Below, in pieces: positions 20,215 to 27,913 of a stretch of DNA of 33,058 bases (position 1 is its first letter; every line of letters starts with the position of its first letter). Both the position numbers and the translations under genes were made by a program. Source of the stretch: Bacteroidaceae bacterium (lineage in GTDB: Bacteria > Bacteroidota > Bacteroidia > Bacteroidales > Bacteroidaceae); the NCBI GenBank assembly GCA_024398515.1, contig JAKSIZ010000030.1:1-33058 (forward strand), written 5' to 3'. The notes beneath the pieces were generated by a model. That model saw only the letters and a program-made list of their open reading frames with translations, did no database searches and was not told where the DNA came from.

Positions 20215-21075
20215 ATGATAAAGTTCAAGAAAAGGCGCTGGACAATACTCAAAAACCAACCCGTTACGGATATGGATCGTACCATTATGTACTGGGAAAA
20301 TCATGGGCGACTTGTACCAACGAGAAGTCTGATAAAGACCGAGGAACAGATTGAAGGCATACGAGAAAGCGGTAAGATAAACACAGCGGTACTCGACCTT
20401 GTAGCAGAAAACATACATGAAGGAATGAGCACAGAGGAGATAGACAAATTGTGCTATGACTTCACCATTGCGCATGGTGCCGTTCCAGCCTGCCTTAACT
20501 ATGAGGGATTTCCAAAGAGCGTTTGCGTCAGTATTAACGAAGAAGTATGTCACGGCATTCCATCGCCTGACGTAATCCTCGAAGAAGGAGACATTGTAAA
20601 TGTTGACTACACAACTATAAAGGACGGATATTTTTCCGATGCCTCGCGCATGTTTATTATTGGAAAGACATCGCCTGAAAAGGAACAGCTCGTGCGAGTG
20701 GCAAAGGAGTGCCTTGAGATAGGCATGGAAGCAGCAGCAAAACCATATTGTTTCGTTGGCGACATAGGCAATGCAATACAGAAACATGCACATAAGTTCG
20801 GTTATGGTGTTGTACGTGATCTTTGTGGGCATGGCGTTGGGTTGAAGTTCCATGAAGAGCCAGAGGTTTGCCACTACGGAAGGAAAGGCGACGGAATGCT
20901 CATTGTGCCAGGCATGGTATTCACCATCGAACCGATGATTAACATGGGAACATGGAAGGTATTTGTCGATGCAGACAACAAATGGACGGTAATAAGCGAC
21001 GACTACAAGCCATCAGCACAATGGGAACATACGTTCCTAATGACAGAACATGGACTTGAAGTCATAACATACTAA
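20215..21075 (+). CDS. map: Type I methionine aminopeptidase with N-terminal extension
   Basis: This encodes 286 residues with the pita-bread fold signatures. The five metal ligands are in place: D131 (NVDYT), D142 (YFSDASR), H206 (CGHGVG), E239 (TIEPM) and E271 (QWEHT); the substrate-side histidine is H113 (VCHGIP). It removes the initiator methionine from nascent proteins. About 35 residues precede the usual start of the domain (LIKTEEQIEGIRESGKI). They are basic at first (MIKFKKRRW) and contain no Cys-type zinc motif. It has its own promoter and stands outside the large ribosomal-protein operon where Bacteroidetes usually carry another map, so it may be a paralogue. tsaD begins 8 bp after its stop. 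Confidence 0.94.
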   Translation: MIKFKKRRWTILKNQPVTDMDRTIMYWENHGRLVPTRSLIKTEEQIEGIRESGKINTAVLDLVAENIHEGMSTEEIDKLCYDFTIAHGAVPACLNYEGFPKSVCVSINEEVCHGIPSPDVILEEGDIVNVDYTTIKDGYFSDASRMFIIGKTSPEKEQLVRVAKECLEIGMEAAAKPYCFVGDIGNAIQKHAHKFGYGVVRDLCGHGVGLKFHEEPEVCHYGRKGDGMLIVPGMVFTIEPMINMGTWKVFVDADNKWTVISDDYKPSAQWEHTFLMTEHGLEVITY

Positions 21076-21083
21076 GTTTGACA

Positions 21084-22109
21084 ATGAACGACATATATAT
21101 ATTAGGAATAGAAAGCAGTTGCGACGATACATCGGCAGCGGTGTTGAGAAATGGGGAACTGTTGAGCAATGTCACAGCTTCACAGCAAGTTCACTTTGAA
21201 TATGGTGGGGTTGTTCCTGAACTTGCATCGAGGGCACATCAGCAGAACATCGTGCCTGTTGTAGATGCTGCGTTAAAGAAAGCCGGTATCAGTCGCGAGC
21301 AACTGTCTGCCATAGCTTTCACAAGAGGTCCAGGATTACTCGGCTCATTACTTGTAGGCACAAGTTTCGCAAAAGGGCTTGCACTTTCACTTGGTATCCC
21401 TCTTATTGATGTCAACCACTTGCAAGGGCACGTGCTCGCACATTTCATAAAAGAACCCAATACGGAATCAAACCAGCCACCACTCCCATTCCTTTGTCTT
21501 TTGGTTTCAGGCGGCAACTCACAAATTGTGAAAGTAAACGCATATAATAATATGGAGGTGCTCGGTCAGACAATAGACGATGCAGCAGGCGAAGCTATTG
21601 ACAAATGCTCAAAGGTCATGGGACTTGGCTATCCAGGCGGTCCTATCATTGACAAACTTGCAAGGCAGGGAAATCCACACGCATATAAGTTTGCCGAACC
21701 ACATATTCCTGGCTATGATTATAGTTTCAGTGGATTGAAGACCTCGTTCCTCTACTCTCTTCAAAAATGGATAGAAGAAGAACCAGACTTCATTGAAAAC
21801 CACAAGCAAGACATTGCAGCAAGTTTGGAATACACGGTTGTTGACATACTAATGAAAAAACTGAACAAAGCCGTGGTTGATACAAAGATAAAGCATGTTG
21901 CCGTTGCTGGCGGAGTGTCGGCAAATACAGGATTGAGGAATGCCTTCCATGAATATGCCAAGAAGTATGGCTGGAAGATTTACATACCTAAATTCTCATA
22001 CACAACCGACAACGCAGCCATGATAGGAATAACAGGTTATTATAAGTTCCTTGACAAGGAATTTTGCGACATAGATGCGCCATCATTCTCAAAAGTAACA
22101 TTCCAATAG
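21084..22109 (+). CDS. tsaD: TsaD, tRNA N6-threonylcarbamoyladenosine transferase subunit
   Basis: This encodes 341 residues from the ATG at 21084. A TTG two codons earlier is possible but less likely. Kae1/TsaD signatures: ILGIESSCDDTSAAV at the start; metal-binding HLQGH (H112, H116); the nucleotide-binding FLCLLVSGGNSQIV; CSKVMGLGYPGGP; and GGVSANTGLR with TTDNAAMIG near the C-terminus. TsaD transfers the threonylcarbamoyl group from TC-AMP to A37 of tRNAs that read ANN codons, working with TsaB and TsaE, which are not in this window. It follows map by 8 bp and is probably cotranscribed. It is functionally linked to mtaB at the other end of the window. Confidence 0.97.
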   Translation: MNDIYILGIESSCDDTSAAVLRNGELLSNVTASQQVHFEYGGVVPELASRAHQQNIVPVVDAALKKAGISREQLSAIAFTRGPGLLGSLLVGTSFAKGLALSLGIPLIDVNHLQGHVLAHFIKEPNTESNQPPLPFLCLLVSGGNSQIVKVNAYNNMEVLGQTIDDAAGEAIDKCSKVMGLGYPGGPIIDKLARQGNPHAYKFAEPHIPGYDYSFSGLKTSFLYSLQKWIEEEPDFIENHKQDIAASLEYTVVDILMKKLNKAVVDTKIKHVAVAGGVSANTGLRNAFHEYAKKYGWKIYIPKFSYTTDNAAMIGITGYYKFLDKEFCDIDAPSFSKVTFQ

Positions 22110-22172
22110 TTAAAAAATATAAAAATTATAATAAAATCATCATCGATAACGTGAAAAGTTATAAAAAATTTG

Positions 22173-22180
22173 TACCTTTG
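22173..22180 (+). promoter_or_regulatory. Probable -7 box for the rpmB-rpmG-DUF4295 operon
   Basis: TACCTTTG fits TAnnTTTG. At the expected -33 position (19 bp upstream, 22150-22153) the sequence is CGTG, only a half match to TTTG, so the promoter is less certain than others here. Transcription would begin near 22187, about 48 bases ahead of rpmB. Confidence 0.55.
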
Positions 22181-22234
22181 CACCCCAGTTTGAGATAAGT
22201 ATATAAATAATAACTAATACAATACATTAAAGAG

Positions 22235-22498
22235 ATGTCAAAGATTTGTCAGATTACGGGCAAGAAGGCCATGATTGGAAACAATGTTTCCCACTCAAAG
22301 CACCGCACAAAGCGCAGTTTCGACATTAACCTCTTCACAAAGAAATTCTTCTATGTAGAGGAAGATTGTTGGATTAGCCTTAAACTCTGTGCACAGGGTC
22401 TTCGTTTGATTAACAAGGTTGGCTTGGATGCAGCCTTGAAACAGGCAGTTAACAAGGGTTACTGTGATTGGAAGGATATTAAAGTAGTAGGAGAATAA
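22235..22498 (+). CDS. rpmB: Large-subunit ribosomal protein bL28
   Basis: This encodes 87 residues. The N-terminal [20 protein letters not shown] and the following [13 protein letters not shown] are characteristic of bL28, and the length is within the range for Bacteroidetes. There is no zinc-binding Cys pair pattern. It is the first gene of a three-gene ribosomal cluster and is separated from rpmG by 4 bp. Confidence 0.97.
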   Translation: MSKICQITGKKAMIGNNVSHSKHRTKRSFDINLFTKKFFYVEEDCWISLKLCAQGLRLINKVGLDAALKQAVNKGYCDWKDIKVVGE

Positions 22499-22502
22499 CA
22501 CT

Positions 22503-22691
22503 ATGGCAAAGAAAGTTAAAGGCAACAGAGTACAGGTTATCCTTGAATGTACTGAGATGAAGAATAGTGGACTCCCAGGAACAAGCCGCTACGTTACAGT
22601 AAAGAACCGCAAGAACACTCCTGAGAGACTTGAGTTGATGAAGTATAATCCTATCTTGAAGAAGATGACTCTTCACAAGGAGATTAAATAA
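22503..22691 (+). CDS. rpmG: Large-subunit ribosomal protein bL33
   Basis: This encodes 62 residues: [20 protein letters not shown], then [23 protein letters not shown], the standard bL33 pattern. The paired CxxC motifs of zinc-binding bL33 are missing (only one Cys), so this is the zinc-independent form. It sits between rpmB and a DUF4295 gene with short spacers, in an arrangement I recognise as conserved in Bacteroidetes. Confidence 0.96.
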   Translation: MAKKVKGNRVQVILECTEMKNSGLPGTSRYVTVKNRKNTPERLELMKYNPILKKMTLHKEIK

Positions 22692-22707
22692 TAAAACGTA
22701 TTAGACT

Positions 22708-22860
22708 ATGGCAAAGAAAACCGTCGCAACCCTCCAGACAGGTAATGAGGGTCGTACATACACCAAGGTTATCAAGGTTGTAAAGAGCCCAAAGACAGGT
22801 GCATACTGTTTTGATGAGAAAATGGTTCCTAACGATGACGTTAAGGCATTCTTCAAGTAA
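22708..22860 (+). CDS. DUF4295 small basic protein, probable ribosomal protein
   Basis: This encodes 50 residues from ATG 22708 to TAA 22858-22860. It starts MAKKTVATLQTGNEGRTYTK and ends VPNDDVKAFFK, and is basic and compact. It is the conserved third gene after rpmB and rpmG in Bacteroidetes and belongs to DUF4295. From memory, a protein of this type was seen in the Flavobacterium johnsoniae 50S structure and named bL38. Position and size fit a structural ribosomal protein. It is followed 25 bp later by a bidirectional terminator. Confidence 0.88.
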   Translation: MAKKTVATLQTGNEGRTYTKVIKVVKSPKTGAYCFDEKMVPNDDVKAFFK

Positions 22861-22884
22861 GATATAGTTTGATTTGACACATAT

Positions 22885-22915
22885 AAAAAAAGACTCGCAA
22901 ATGCGAGTCTTTTTT
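22885..22915. terminator. Bidirectional intrinsic terminator between rpm operon and rng
   Basis: GACTCGCA (22892-22899) pairs with TGCGAGTC (22902-22909). A-run 22885-22891 and T-run 22910-22915 extend the stem and supply U-tracts on both strands. The T-run overlaps the last bases of the rng stop codon (22914-22916), so both convergent operons end here. Confidence 0.93.
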
Positions 22916-24488
22916 ATTTTGTCTCAATCTCTTCTTTCATGTCAATAATGTTTCGTTTATGGTCAACGAGTTCATATTGTAGAAAGGCGAGTTTCTGCGA
23001 CGGAACTACCTTCAGTCCCAGCCCATACTTCATTTGCCATTTGTTTTTCAACGAGAAGAACCCCTGATTTATATACGCATTCACGTATGGGTGAACATAA
23101 AGGGTGATTCTTTTCATCTTCAAAGTGTTGACAACGTAATCAATCTTGCTTTCCAACTGGTCGGTAAACAAAATGCTTGGTCTAATCTGGCCCTTTCCGA
23201 AACATGTTGGACACATTTCCTCAACATCCAAGTCCATTGCTGGGCGCACTCTTTGACGTGTAATCTGCATAAGTCCGAACTTCGACAAAGGCAATATATT
23301 ATGTTTTGCCCTGTCCTTTTCCATGTTTTTACACATTCTCTCATAGAGTGCCTGTCTGTCCTCAGCCAAGTCCATGTCAATAAAATCGACAACGATGATT
23401 CCTCCCATGTCACGCAGTCTTATCTGACGTGCCAATTCATCTGCTGCACCTAAATTCACTTCAAGTGCATTGCCTTCCTGACCTTTTTCTGATTGTGTTC
23501 TGTTACCGCTGTTGACATCTACGACATGCAATGCCTCAGTATGTTCGATAATTAAATAAGCACCTCGCTTGATACTGACCACCTTGCCAAAAGATGACTT
23601 TTGTTGCTTTGTGACATTAAAATGGTCAAAGATTGGTTCTGCAGCATCATAGTATTTTACGATACCCTCTTTCTCTGGCGCAATCTCTGCCACATAATTT
23701 TTAATTTCCTCGTAAACTTGCTTGTTGTTTACGTGAATGCTCTCATACGAAGGATTGAACAAATCCCTAAGCAGACTAACAACTCTACTTTGCTCTTCAT
23801 AGACCAGAGAAGGATACTTTGAAATGGAATGCACCTTTTCAATTGTTTCTTCCCATCTGCCAACAAGGCTTTTCAGTTCTCGGTTGAGTTCTGCAACCTT
23901 CTTACCTTCTGCAGCAGTTCTTACAATAATTCCGACATTGCCTGGTTGAATGCTGGCAACGAGTTGTCTAAGTCTTGCCCTTTCCGCTTTGCTCTCAATC
24001 TTCGTGGAGACAGAAATCTTTTTCCCGAAAGGCACCAGTATCAGATAACGCCCTGTGAATTCCAATTCACCTGTAATGCGTGGGCCTTTTGTCGAGATAG
24101 GTTCTTTCTGAACCTGAACCAATACGACCTGATCCCTTTCTACTGTGCCTTGTATTGTCCCACTCTTCGGCATTTCAGCTGAACGGCCGAATTTATTGAA
24201 TGGAGCAATTTTTTTCTTGTCACTCGTTAATTGGGCAACATACTTGGCGTAAGTGCTAAATTGATTACCTAAGTCAAGATAATGAAGAAAAGCTTCTCGT
24301 TTGTAACCGACGTCAACGAAGCATGCATTCAATCCTGGCATAAGTTTCTTAACTTTTGCCACAAACACATTGCCCACTGCGTAACTATCCTCTAACTTCT
24401 CTGTTTGATACTCGACTAACTTGTCATCCTCAAGCAGGGCTATGGATATTTCCGCGGTTTGGACATCAATAACAACTTTGCTTGTCAT
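22914..24488 (-). CDS. rng: Rne/Rng family endoribonuclease (RNase G type)
   Basis: This encodes 524 residues, close to RNase G length rather than RNase E. An S1-type RNA-binding domain (about 38-130) has GNVFVAKVKKLMPGLNACFVDVGYKREAFLH, with an insertion. The catalytic DNase-I-like subdomain carries metal-binding aspartates D324 (HVVDVNSG) and D368 (GGIIVVDFIDMD). The zinc link is CPTCFGKG (C426, C429). It cleaves single-stranded A/U-rich RNA in rRNA maturation and mRNA decay. No long C-terminal degradosome scaffold is present. It is the third gene of the HU, small basic protein, rng set; the 104-bp gap before it has no promoter match I can see, so readthrough from the HU promoter is likely. 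Confidence 0.95.
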   Translation of the reverse strand: MTSKVVIDVQTAEISIALLEDDKLVEYQTEKLEDSYAVGNVFVAKVKKLMPGLNACFVDVGYKREAFLHYLDLGNQFSTYAKYVAQLTSDKKKIAPFNKFGRSAEMPKSGTIQGTVERDQVVLVQVQKEPISTKGPRITGELEFTGRYLILVPFGKKISVSTKIESKAERARLRQLVASIQPGNVGIIVRTAAEGKKVAELNRELKSLVGRWEETIEKVHSISKYPSLVYEEQSRVVSLLRDLFNPSYESIHVNNKQVYEEIKNYVAEIAPEKEGIVKYYDAAEPIFDHFNVTKQQKSSFGKVVSIKRGAYLIIEHTEALHVVDVNSGNRTQSEKGQEGNALEVNLGAADELARQIRLRDMGGIIVVDFIDMDLAEDRQALYERMCKNMEKDRAKHNILPLSKFGLMQITRQRVRPAMDLDVEEMCPTCFGKGQIRPSILFTDQLESKIDYVVNTLKMKRITLYVHPYVNAYINQGFFSLKNKWQMKYGLGLKVVPSQKLAFLQYELVDHKRNIIDMKEEIETK

Positions 24489-24592
24489 TTTCTTGATTTT
24501 TTGTTTTAATAGTAAAGGGCATACCAGAAAAGTTCCCCTTCCATGATATACCCTTCAAATCTCCCAGAAATGACTCCGAGCAATTATTTTTT

Positions 24593-24682
24593 TTACTTGC
24601 TCTTATGTCTATTCTTTCTCAGTCTTTTCTTACGTTTATGAGTAGCCATCTTGTGGCCCTTCTTCTTCTTACCGTTTGGCAT
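24593..24682 (-). CDS. 29-residue Lys/Arg-rich protein, probable ribosome-associated
   Basis: On the minus strand, ATG at 24682 to TAA at 24593 encodes 29 residues: it starts MPNGKKKKGHKMATHKRK and continues KRLRKNRHKSK. More than half the residues are Lys, Arg or His, with no acidic residue. It lies 42 bp after the HU stop and 104 bp before rng, in the same direction. I recall a nearly invariant short protein of this kind next to HU and rng in Bacteroidetes. The KRKKRLRKNRHK block resembles the AURKAIP1/COX24 (bS22-like) motif of very small ribosomal proteins, so a ribosomal-subunit role is likely but inferred. It is short enough to be missed by gene callers. Confidence 0.78.
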   Translation of the reverse strand: MPNGKKKKGHKMATHKRKKRLRKNRHKSK

Positions 24683-24724
24683 AATGTTATTTATTAAATG
24701 TTAAACCTTTTATATCCCTCGTTT

Positions 24725-25003
24725 TTACTTCTCAAGCATCTTGCCTGCAAAACTCTTTGCTGGTTTGAAAGTTGGATAGTTATGTGCCGGAACTATTATT
24801 GTTGTATTCTTCGAGATATTGCGAGCAGTCTTCTGAGCTCTGCGCTTTACTACGAATGTTCCGAAACCTCTGAGATATACATTTTCGCCATTAATCATTG
24901 ACTGACGAATCTCTTCCATAACAGCCTCTACTGCTGTCAACGCTGTCTTTTTGTCAATACCGGTATTCTTCACGATATTGTTTACAATCTCTGCTTTTGT
25001 CAT
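24725..25003 (-). CDS. HU/IHF family nucleoid DNA-binding protein
   Basis: This encodes 92 residues, the standard HU length. It starts MTKAEIVNNIVKNTGIDKK, has the dimerisation core VEAVMEEIRQSMINGENVYLRGFGTF, and the beta-arm region VVKRRAQKTARNISKNTT-IIVPAHNYPTFKPAKSF. The arm tip reads VPAHNYP rather than the usual IPA-x-x-xP arrangement. It bends DNA as a dimer. Expression is driven by a very good Bacteroidetes promoter 44 bp upstream. It is the first gene of an operon with the 29-residue basic protein and rng. Confidence 0.96.
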   Translation of the reverse strand: MTKAEIVNNIVKNTGIDKKTALTAVEAVMEEIRQSMINGENVYLRGFGTFVVKRRAQKTARNISKNTTIIVPAHNYPTFKPAKSFAGKMLEK

Positions 25004-25046
25004 TGTTTTAATTATTTTAATAATCTATTAATCCGAATTTGGAGTG

Positions 25047-25077
25047 CAAAGTTAATGTTTTTTTCTTGATTATCAAA
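25047..25077 (-). promoter_or_regulatory. Bacteroidetes-type promoter for the HU operon
   Basis: Read on the minus strand, TTTG (25077-25074) is followed by 19 bp and TAACTTTG (25054-25047). The predicted transcription start is near 25040, giving a leader of about 37 bases before the HU ATG. The surrounding DNA is extremely A/T-rich. Confidence 0.87.
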
Positions 25078-25264
25078 AAAATGTTTGTTTTTTTTTCAAT
25101 AAATCTTTATTTATGCTTTATTTATGCTATACTTTTGCTGATTTATGGTCCTTCCGCTTTTCTCGTTGGATGTATTTTGGACTATTTGAACTGTTGACCT
25201 TCTTGCGTTACTGCTTTGACAAGCGACAAAGTTGATGTCTCAAGACGTACGTTATACTTGACAG

Positions 25265-25327
25265 AAAACTGCTACAGTTTTCAAGTCAAAACTGCTACAG
25301 TTTTCGATCCAAAACTGCTACAGTTTT
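25265..25327. repeat. Array of three near-palindromes, 23-bp period
   Basis: Three identical 17-bp units AAAACTGCTACAGTTTT lie at 25265-25281, 25288-25304 and 25311-25327, with 6-bp spacers (CAAGTC and CGATCC). Arms AAAACTG and CAGTTTT are perfectly complementary around a central CTA. The third copy runs into a six-T tract (25324-25329). The array lies 103 bp beyond the 3' end of the upstream enzyme gene and 187 bp ahead of the HU promoter. Confidence 0.95.
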
Positions 25328-25374
25328 TTGCAGCCGCTATGCTTTGTGCTCATCGCCTCTTAGGCTATTCTTCA

Positions 25375-25414
25375 ACAAGCAAAGCGCTTAGCGATAATTT
25401 CGACAAGCAAAGCG
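25375..25414. repeat. Short direct repeat
   Basis: ACAAGCAAAGCG occurs at 25375-25386 and again at 25403-25414, 28 bp apart. The region between and to its left also holds a loose inverted match (CGCTATGCTTTG with CAAAGCGCTTAGCG). Its role is unknown. Confidence 0.6.
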
Positions 25415-25430
25415 TTCGTGTCATGACAGA

Positions 25431-26381
25431 CTACAATGCTGGAAGTACAATCGAATTGTACTCGCTTATCATCTCGTCGATAATCTGTTTGCAAGGTTTC
25501 ACTTCCTTTATGGCAGATGCAATCTGACCTATTTCGAGTTCTCCTTCAACGAGGTCGCCATCGAAGATTCCGAGTTTCGGGCGACCTGCACCTATTATCT
25601 CAAGCAGTTCCTCGGCAGAGGCGCCACGGTTCTCGGCTTCGAGTATCTTGTCGAAAAATTCGTTTTTCACAAGTCGTGTAGGCGATAGTTTCTTCAACAC
25701 CAACAGCGTGTCGCCCTCTTGCAAACTGATACAACGTTGCTTGAAAGCGTCGCACGCACCACTCTCCTCGGCTAATGCGAATGCTGTTCCGACCTGTACT
25801 CCTTCAGCTCCGAGAGCAAAAGCGGCTGCCATTGCCCTACCCGACGCAATACCTCCGGCAGCAATCAACGGCACGCATCCGTTTAAAGCATCTGCCACCT
25901 GAGGGATAAGTGTCATGGTGGTCGTCTCCTCCTTGCCGTTGTGCCCACCTGCCTCAAAGCCTTCTGCCACAACTGCATCAACGCCAGCCTCAGCACTCTT
26001 GAGGGCAAACTTGCTACTCGAAACTACGTGTGCCACCTTTATTCCAAGGTCGTGAAACGTCTGCGTGAACTTCTTTGGGCTTCCTGCTGAGGTAAATACC
26101 ACGGGTGGAAGTTCCTGCTTTATCACCTCGACAAGTTCTGCTGCATTGGGTTTCATCAGTGGGAGATTGACTCCCCACGTACCGGTTTCATCACCCGAGA
26201 GCGATGCTTTCAGCTTTTGCATGTGCTCGCGCAGCACATCAGCAGTCATTGATCCTGCTCCGATAAGTCCTAAACCTCCTGCCTTGCACACGGCAATAGC
26301 AAGTTTCCAACCACTACACCAAACCATGCCACCGGCTATGATTGGGTATTTTACGTTAAATGTTTTACAAATTCTGTTCAT
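25431..26381 (-). CDS. Nitronate monooxygenase / FabK-like FMN-dependent oxidoreductase
   Basis: This encodes 316 residues forming a TIM-barrel flavoprotein of the 2-nitropropane dioxygenase superfamily. Signatures: the N-terminal YPIIAGGMVWCSG; VNLPLMKP; the flavin-site loop AEGFEAGGHNGKEE (G141 to G149, with H147); and AAGGIASGRAMAAAFALGAEGVQVGTAF, the phosphate-binding part. Members either oxidise nitronates or, as FabK, reduce enoyl-ACP in fatty acid synthesis. The sequence alone does not decide between these, though the AEGxExGGHxG loop is shared with FabK. It starts 2 bp after the stop of the deiminase gene and is the last gene of that operon. The link between the two activities is unexplained. 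Confidence 0.88.
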   Translation of the reverse strand: MNRICKTFNVKYPIIAGGMVWCSGWKLAIAVCKAGGLGLIGAGSMTADVLREHMQKLKASLSGDETGTWGVNLPLMKPNAAELVEVIKQELPPVVFTSAGSPKKFTQTFHDLGIKVAHVVSSSKFALKSAEAGVDAVVAEGFEAGGHNGKEETTTMTLIPQVADALNGCVPLIAAGGIASGRAMAAAFALGAEGVQVGTAFALAEESGACDAFKQRCISLQEGDTLLVLKKLSPTRLVKNEFFDKILEAENRGASAEELLEIIGAGRPKLGIFDGDLVEGELEIGQIASAIKEVKPCKQIIDEMISEYNSIVLPAL

Positions 26382-26383
26382 AA

Positions 26384-27862
26384 TTATTGTAATACTTTAA
26401 TATATGGAGATTGTTTTGTTGTTTTTATTTTTAAGTCTCCACGTGTCGATTGACCTCGTTGTGCCACGGTGAATGTGTGTGGTTCAAGGTCACCGAACAC
26501 TGGTTGCAGGCTCTTGTTGCCCAAGATGTCCTCACCCGATAGGTAATAATCAATCTTCGATTTCTCATTGAAGCCAGTGATTTGGGCTATAAACGTATCA
26601 CCTTCCGTCTGTATCATCTGCACGTTTTGCCATGCGCCGCCGTCTATTCTGTAGTGCAACAATAGCGAATCCTTTCGAAGCTGTGCGCCACTATAGGCAA
26701 TAAATCTGGTCGAAATGACGTATTCGCTTTGCCAAGGTTGCTCCCCGAAAAGCACATCACGATGGTCAATGAAGAGCATATTGAAATCTGGAATCTCATG
26801 CGTTCTGCAATGAAGAGCATCGGTATTATACCAGGAAAGACTGCCTTCGACCTGTTGTATCTCGTCGCTTACATATTTATCCATGCCTTCTACTCCTATC
26901 ACTTCATATCCTGGCAGGGCATTCCGATATACGTCGAGAGCTTTCTTATTATACGAAGCATCCGTTCCAAGCGGCATATAGAGGCGTTTGTTTATTATAA
27001 GCGCATTGGTATATGGTGCCAAAACCGATGCATCGGGTTCATCTATGCGATACACCTTATAAGGATAACCCCAGCAACATGGAGTGTTTTCGAAGTATGA
27101 GGCAACTTCTTCATAGTATTGATACTTGGGAGAAGTCTTGGGGATTCGTGCTATCACGACCTTGTCTGGCGCAAGAAACTTGCCCCAACAATCTACGTGT
27201 GCTATGTATTCTTTCTGTGGATCTATCGTTATCAGGTACTTGTCTATACCGAGGTATCGCCTCATTTCTTCACGTACAAACGATTCGTCATGCCTGTTTT
27301 CCTGCAACACCAAGTCATCACTTACGGCTGTTCCTCTACCGTCTTGCATAAGGTTTCCACCAGTATGAACCAACAAAGTCGAGTAGTATGGCAGGCCCAT
27401 CTTCACAGCCATACGTATGGCGAGGCTATCATCGGCTGTTCTGTTGCGGTTGTATTTGAAGTCGATTACGGCAGGTTTTCTGTCCTTGAACACAAACCAA
27501 GGACCACAGTCGCGCACCCAACAGAAGTAGTGCCACGTTGTGTGAATGTCGTCGCAGAAGTGTATGCGGTTCAACGTGACGCCTGCCATGCTCAGTATTG
27601 GGATTGCATTCGTGCCGAGTGTGTCGCCAACAAAATAGACATCAACATCCTCAGTCAGCATTCGGATGAAGTCGAGAGGCACATTGTTTGGCCAAGCAAG
27701 CATCACTCCCTGCATTTGTTCAAATTCACCAGGGAATCTTATCTCAGCATTTTCGTCAATGGGATGGTCTCGTACAATGCTATCCTCATCGTCGCTACAA
27801 GCCACAACAAGCATTGCCACACAGCACAACGCCACAACAATCTTCAATCCTTTTGCAATCAT
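26384..27862 (-). CDS. Peptidylarginine-deiminase-like lipoprotein (PPAD/agmatine deiminase superfamily)
   Basis: This encodes 492 residues from the ATG at 27862; six more are possible from 27880, and the residue numbers here count from that longer start. Lipobox LVVAC (C28) is followed by SDDED, which fits the Bacteroidetes surface-export signal. The catalytic domain (about 47-385) has WVRD (W121, D124), YNRNR (R145, R147), HTGGNLMQDG, YIAHVD (Y225, H228, D230) and ALHCRTHEIPD (C358). These line up with P. gingivalis PPAD residues W127, D130, R152, R154, Y233, H236, D238 and C351 as I remember them. An Ig-like C-terminal domain follows (about 387-472), as in PPAD, but no type IX secretion CTD. 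PPAD converts C-terminal peptide arginine to citrulline. The Arg pair argues against a plain agmatine deiminase. Second gene of its operon. Confidence 0.88.
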   Translation of the reverse strand: MIAKGLKIVVALCCVAMLVVACSDDEDSIVRDHPIDENAEIRFPGEFEQMQGVMLAWPNNVPLDFIRMLTEDVDVYFVGDTLGTNAIPILSMAGVTLNRIHFCDDIHTTWHYFCWVRDCGPWFVFKDRKPAVIDFKYNRNRTADDSLAIRMAVKMGLPYYSTLLVHTGGNLMQDGRGTAVSDDLVLQENRHDESFVREEMRRYLGIDKYLITIDPQKEYIAHVDCWGKFLAPDKVVIARIPKTSPKYQYYEEVASYFENTPCCWGYPYKVYRIDEPDASVLAPYTNALIINKRLYMPLGTDASYNKKALDVYRNALPGYEVIGVEGMDKYVSDEIQQVEGSLSWYNTDALHCRTHEIPDFNMLFIDHRDVLFGEQPWQSEYVISTRFIAYSGAQLRKDSLLLHYRIDGGAWQNVQMIQTEGDTFIAQITGFNEKSKIDYYLSGEDILGNKSLQPVFGDLEPHTFTVAQRGQSTRGDLKIKTTKQSPYIKVLQ

Positions 27863-27913
27863 CCTTATATGTTCACACATACATTATCACACAATCTTCT
27901 ACCCTCTTCTCTC

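Larger units (their letters stand above)
25004..25430. other. 427-bp intergenic region between the nitronate monooxygenase gene and HU
   Basis: No convincing gene is present; the open frame from 25216 only translates the palindromic array and runs into the oppositely oriented enzyme gene. The region holds the HU promoter (25047-25077), an A/T-rich tract (25055-25110), the three-copy palindrome array (25265-25327), and a direct repeat ACAAGCAAAGCG at 25375-25386 and 25403-25414. Confidence 0.75.

Noticed and set aside
20143-20874. 243-codon open frame on the - strand
   Set aside because: It is antisense to map and its promoter. The map frame has all metal ligands, so this one is a shadow.
21078-21083. 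TTG at 21078 as the tsaD start
   Set aside because: An ATG lies two codons later at 21084 and gives the standard TsaD N-terminus. There is no reason to prefer the TTG.
25375-25414. Phage or element attachment site
   Set aside because: The 12-bp direct repeats are only 28 bp apart, with no integrase, tRNA or element boundary nearby.
25216-25527. 103-codon open frame on the + strand
   Set aside because: It translates the second palindrome array (repeating CYSF/TATVF/LLQF) and then runs antisense into the nitronate monooxygenase gene.
26384-27862. Agmatine deiminase (AguA) of polyamine synthesis
   Set aside because: The lipoprotein signal, the Ig-like C-terminal domain, the Arg pair and the Tyr before the catalytic His all fit PPAD better, and no polyamine gene is nearby.
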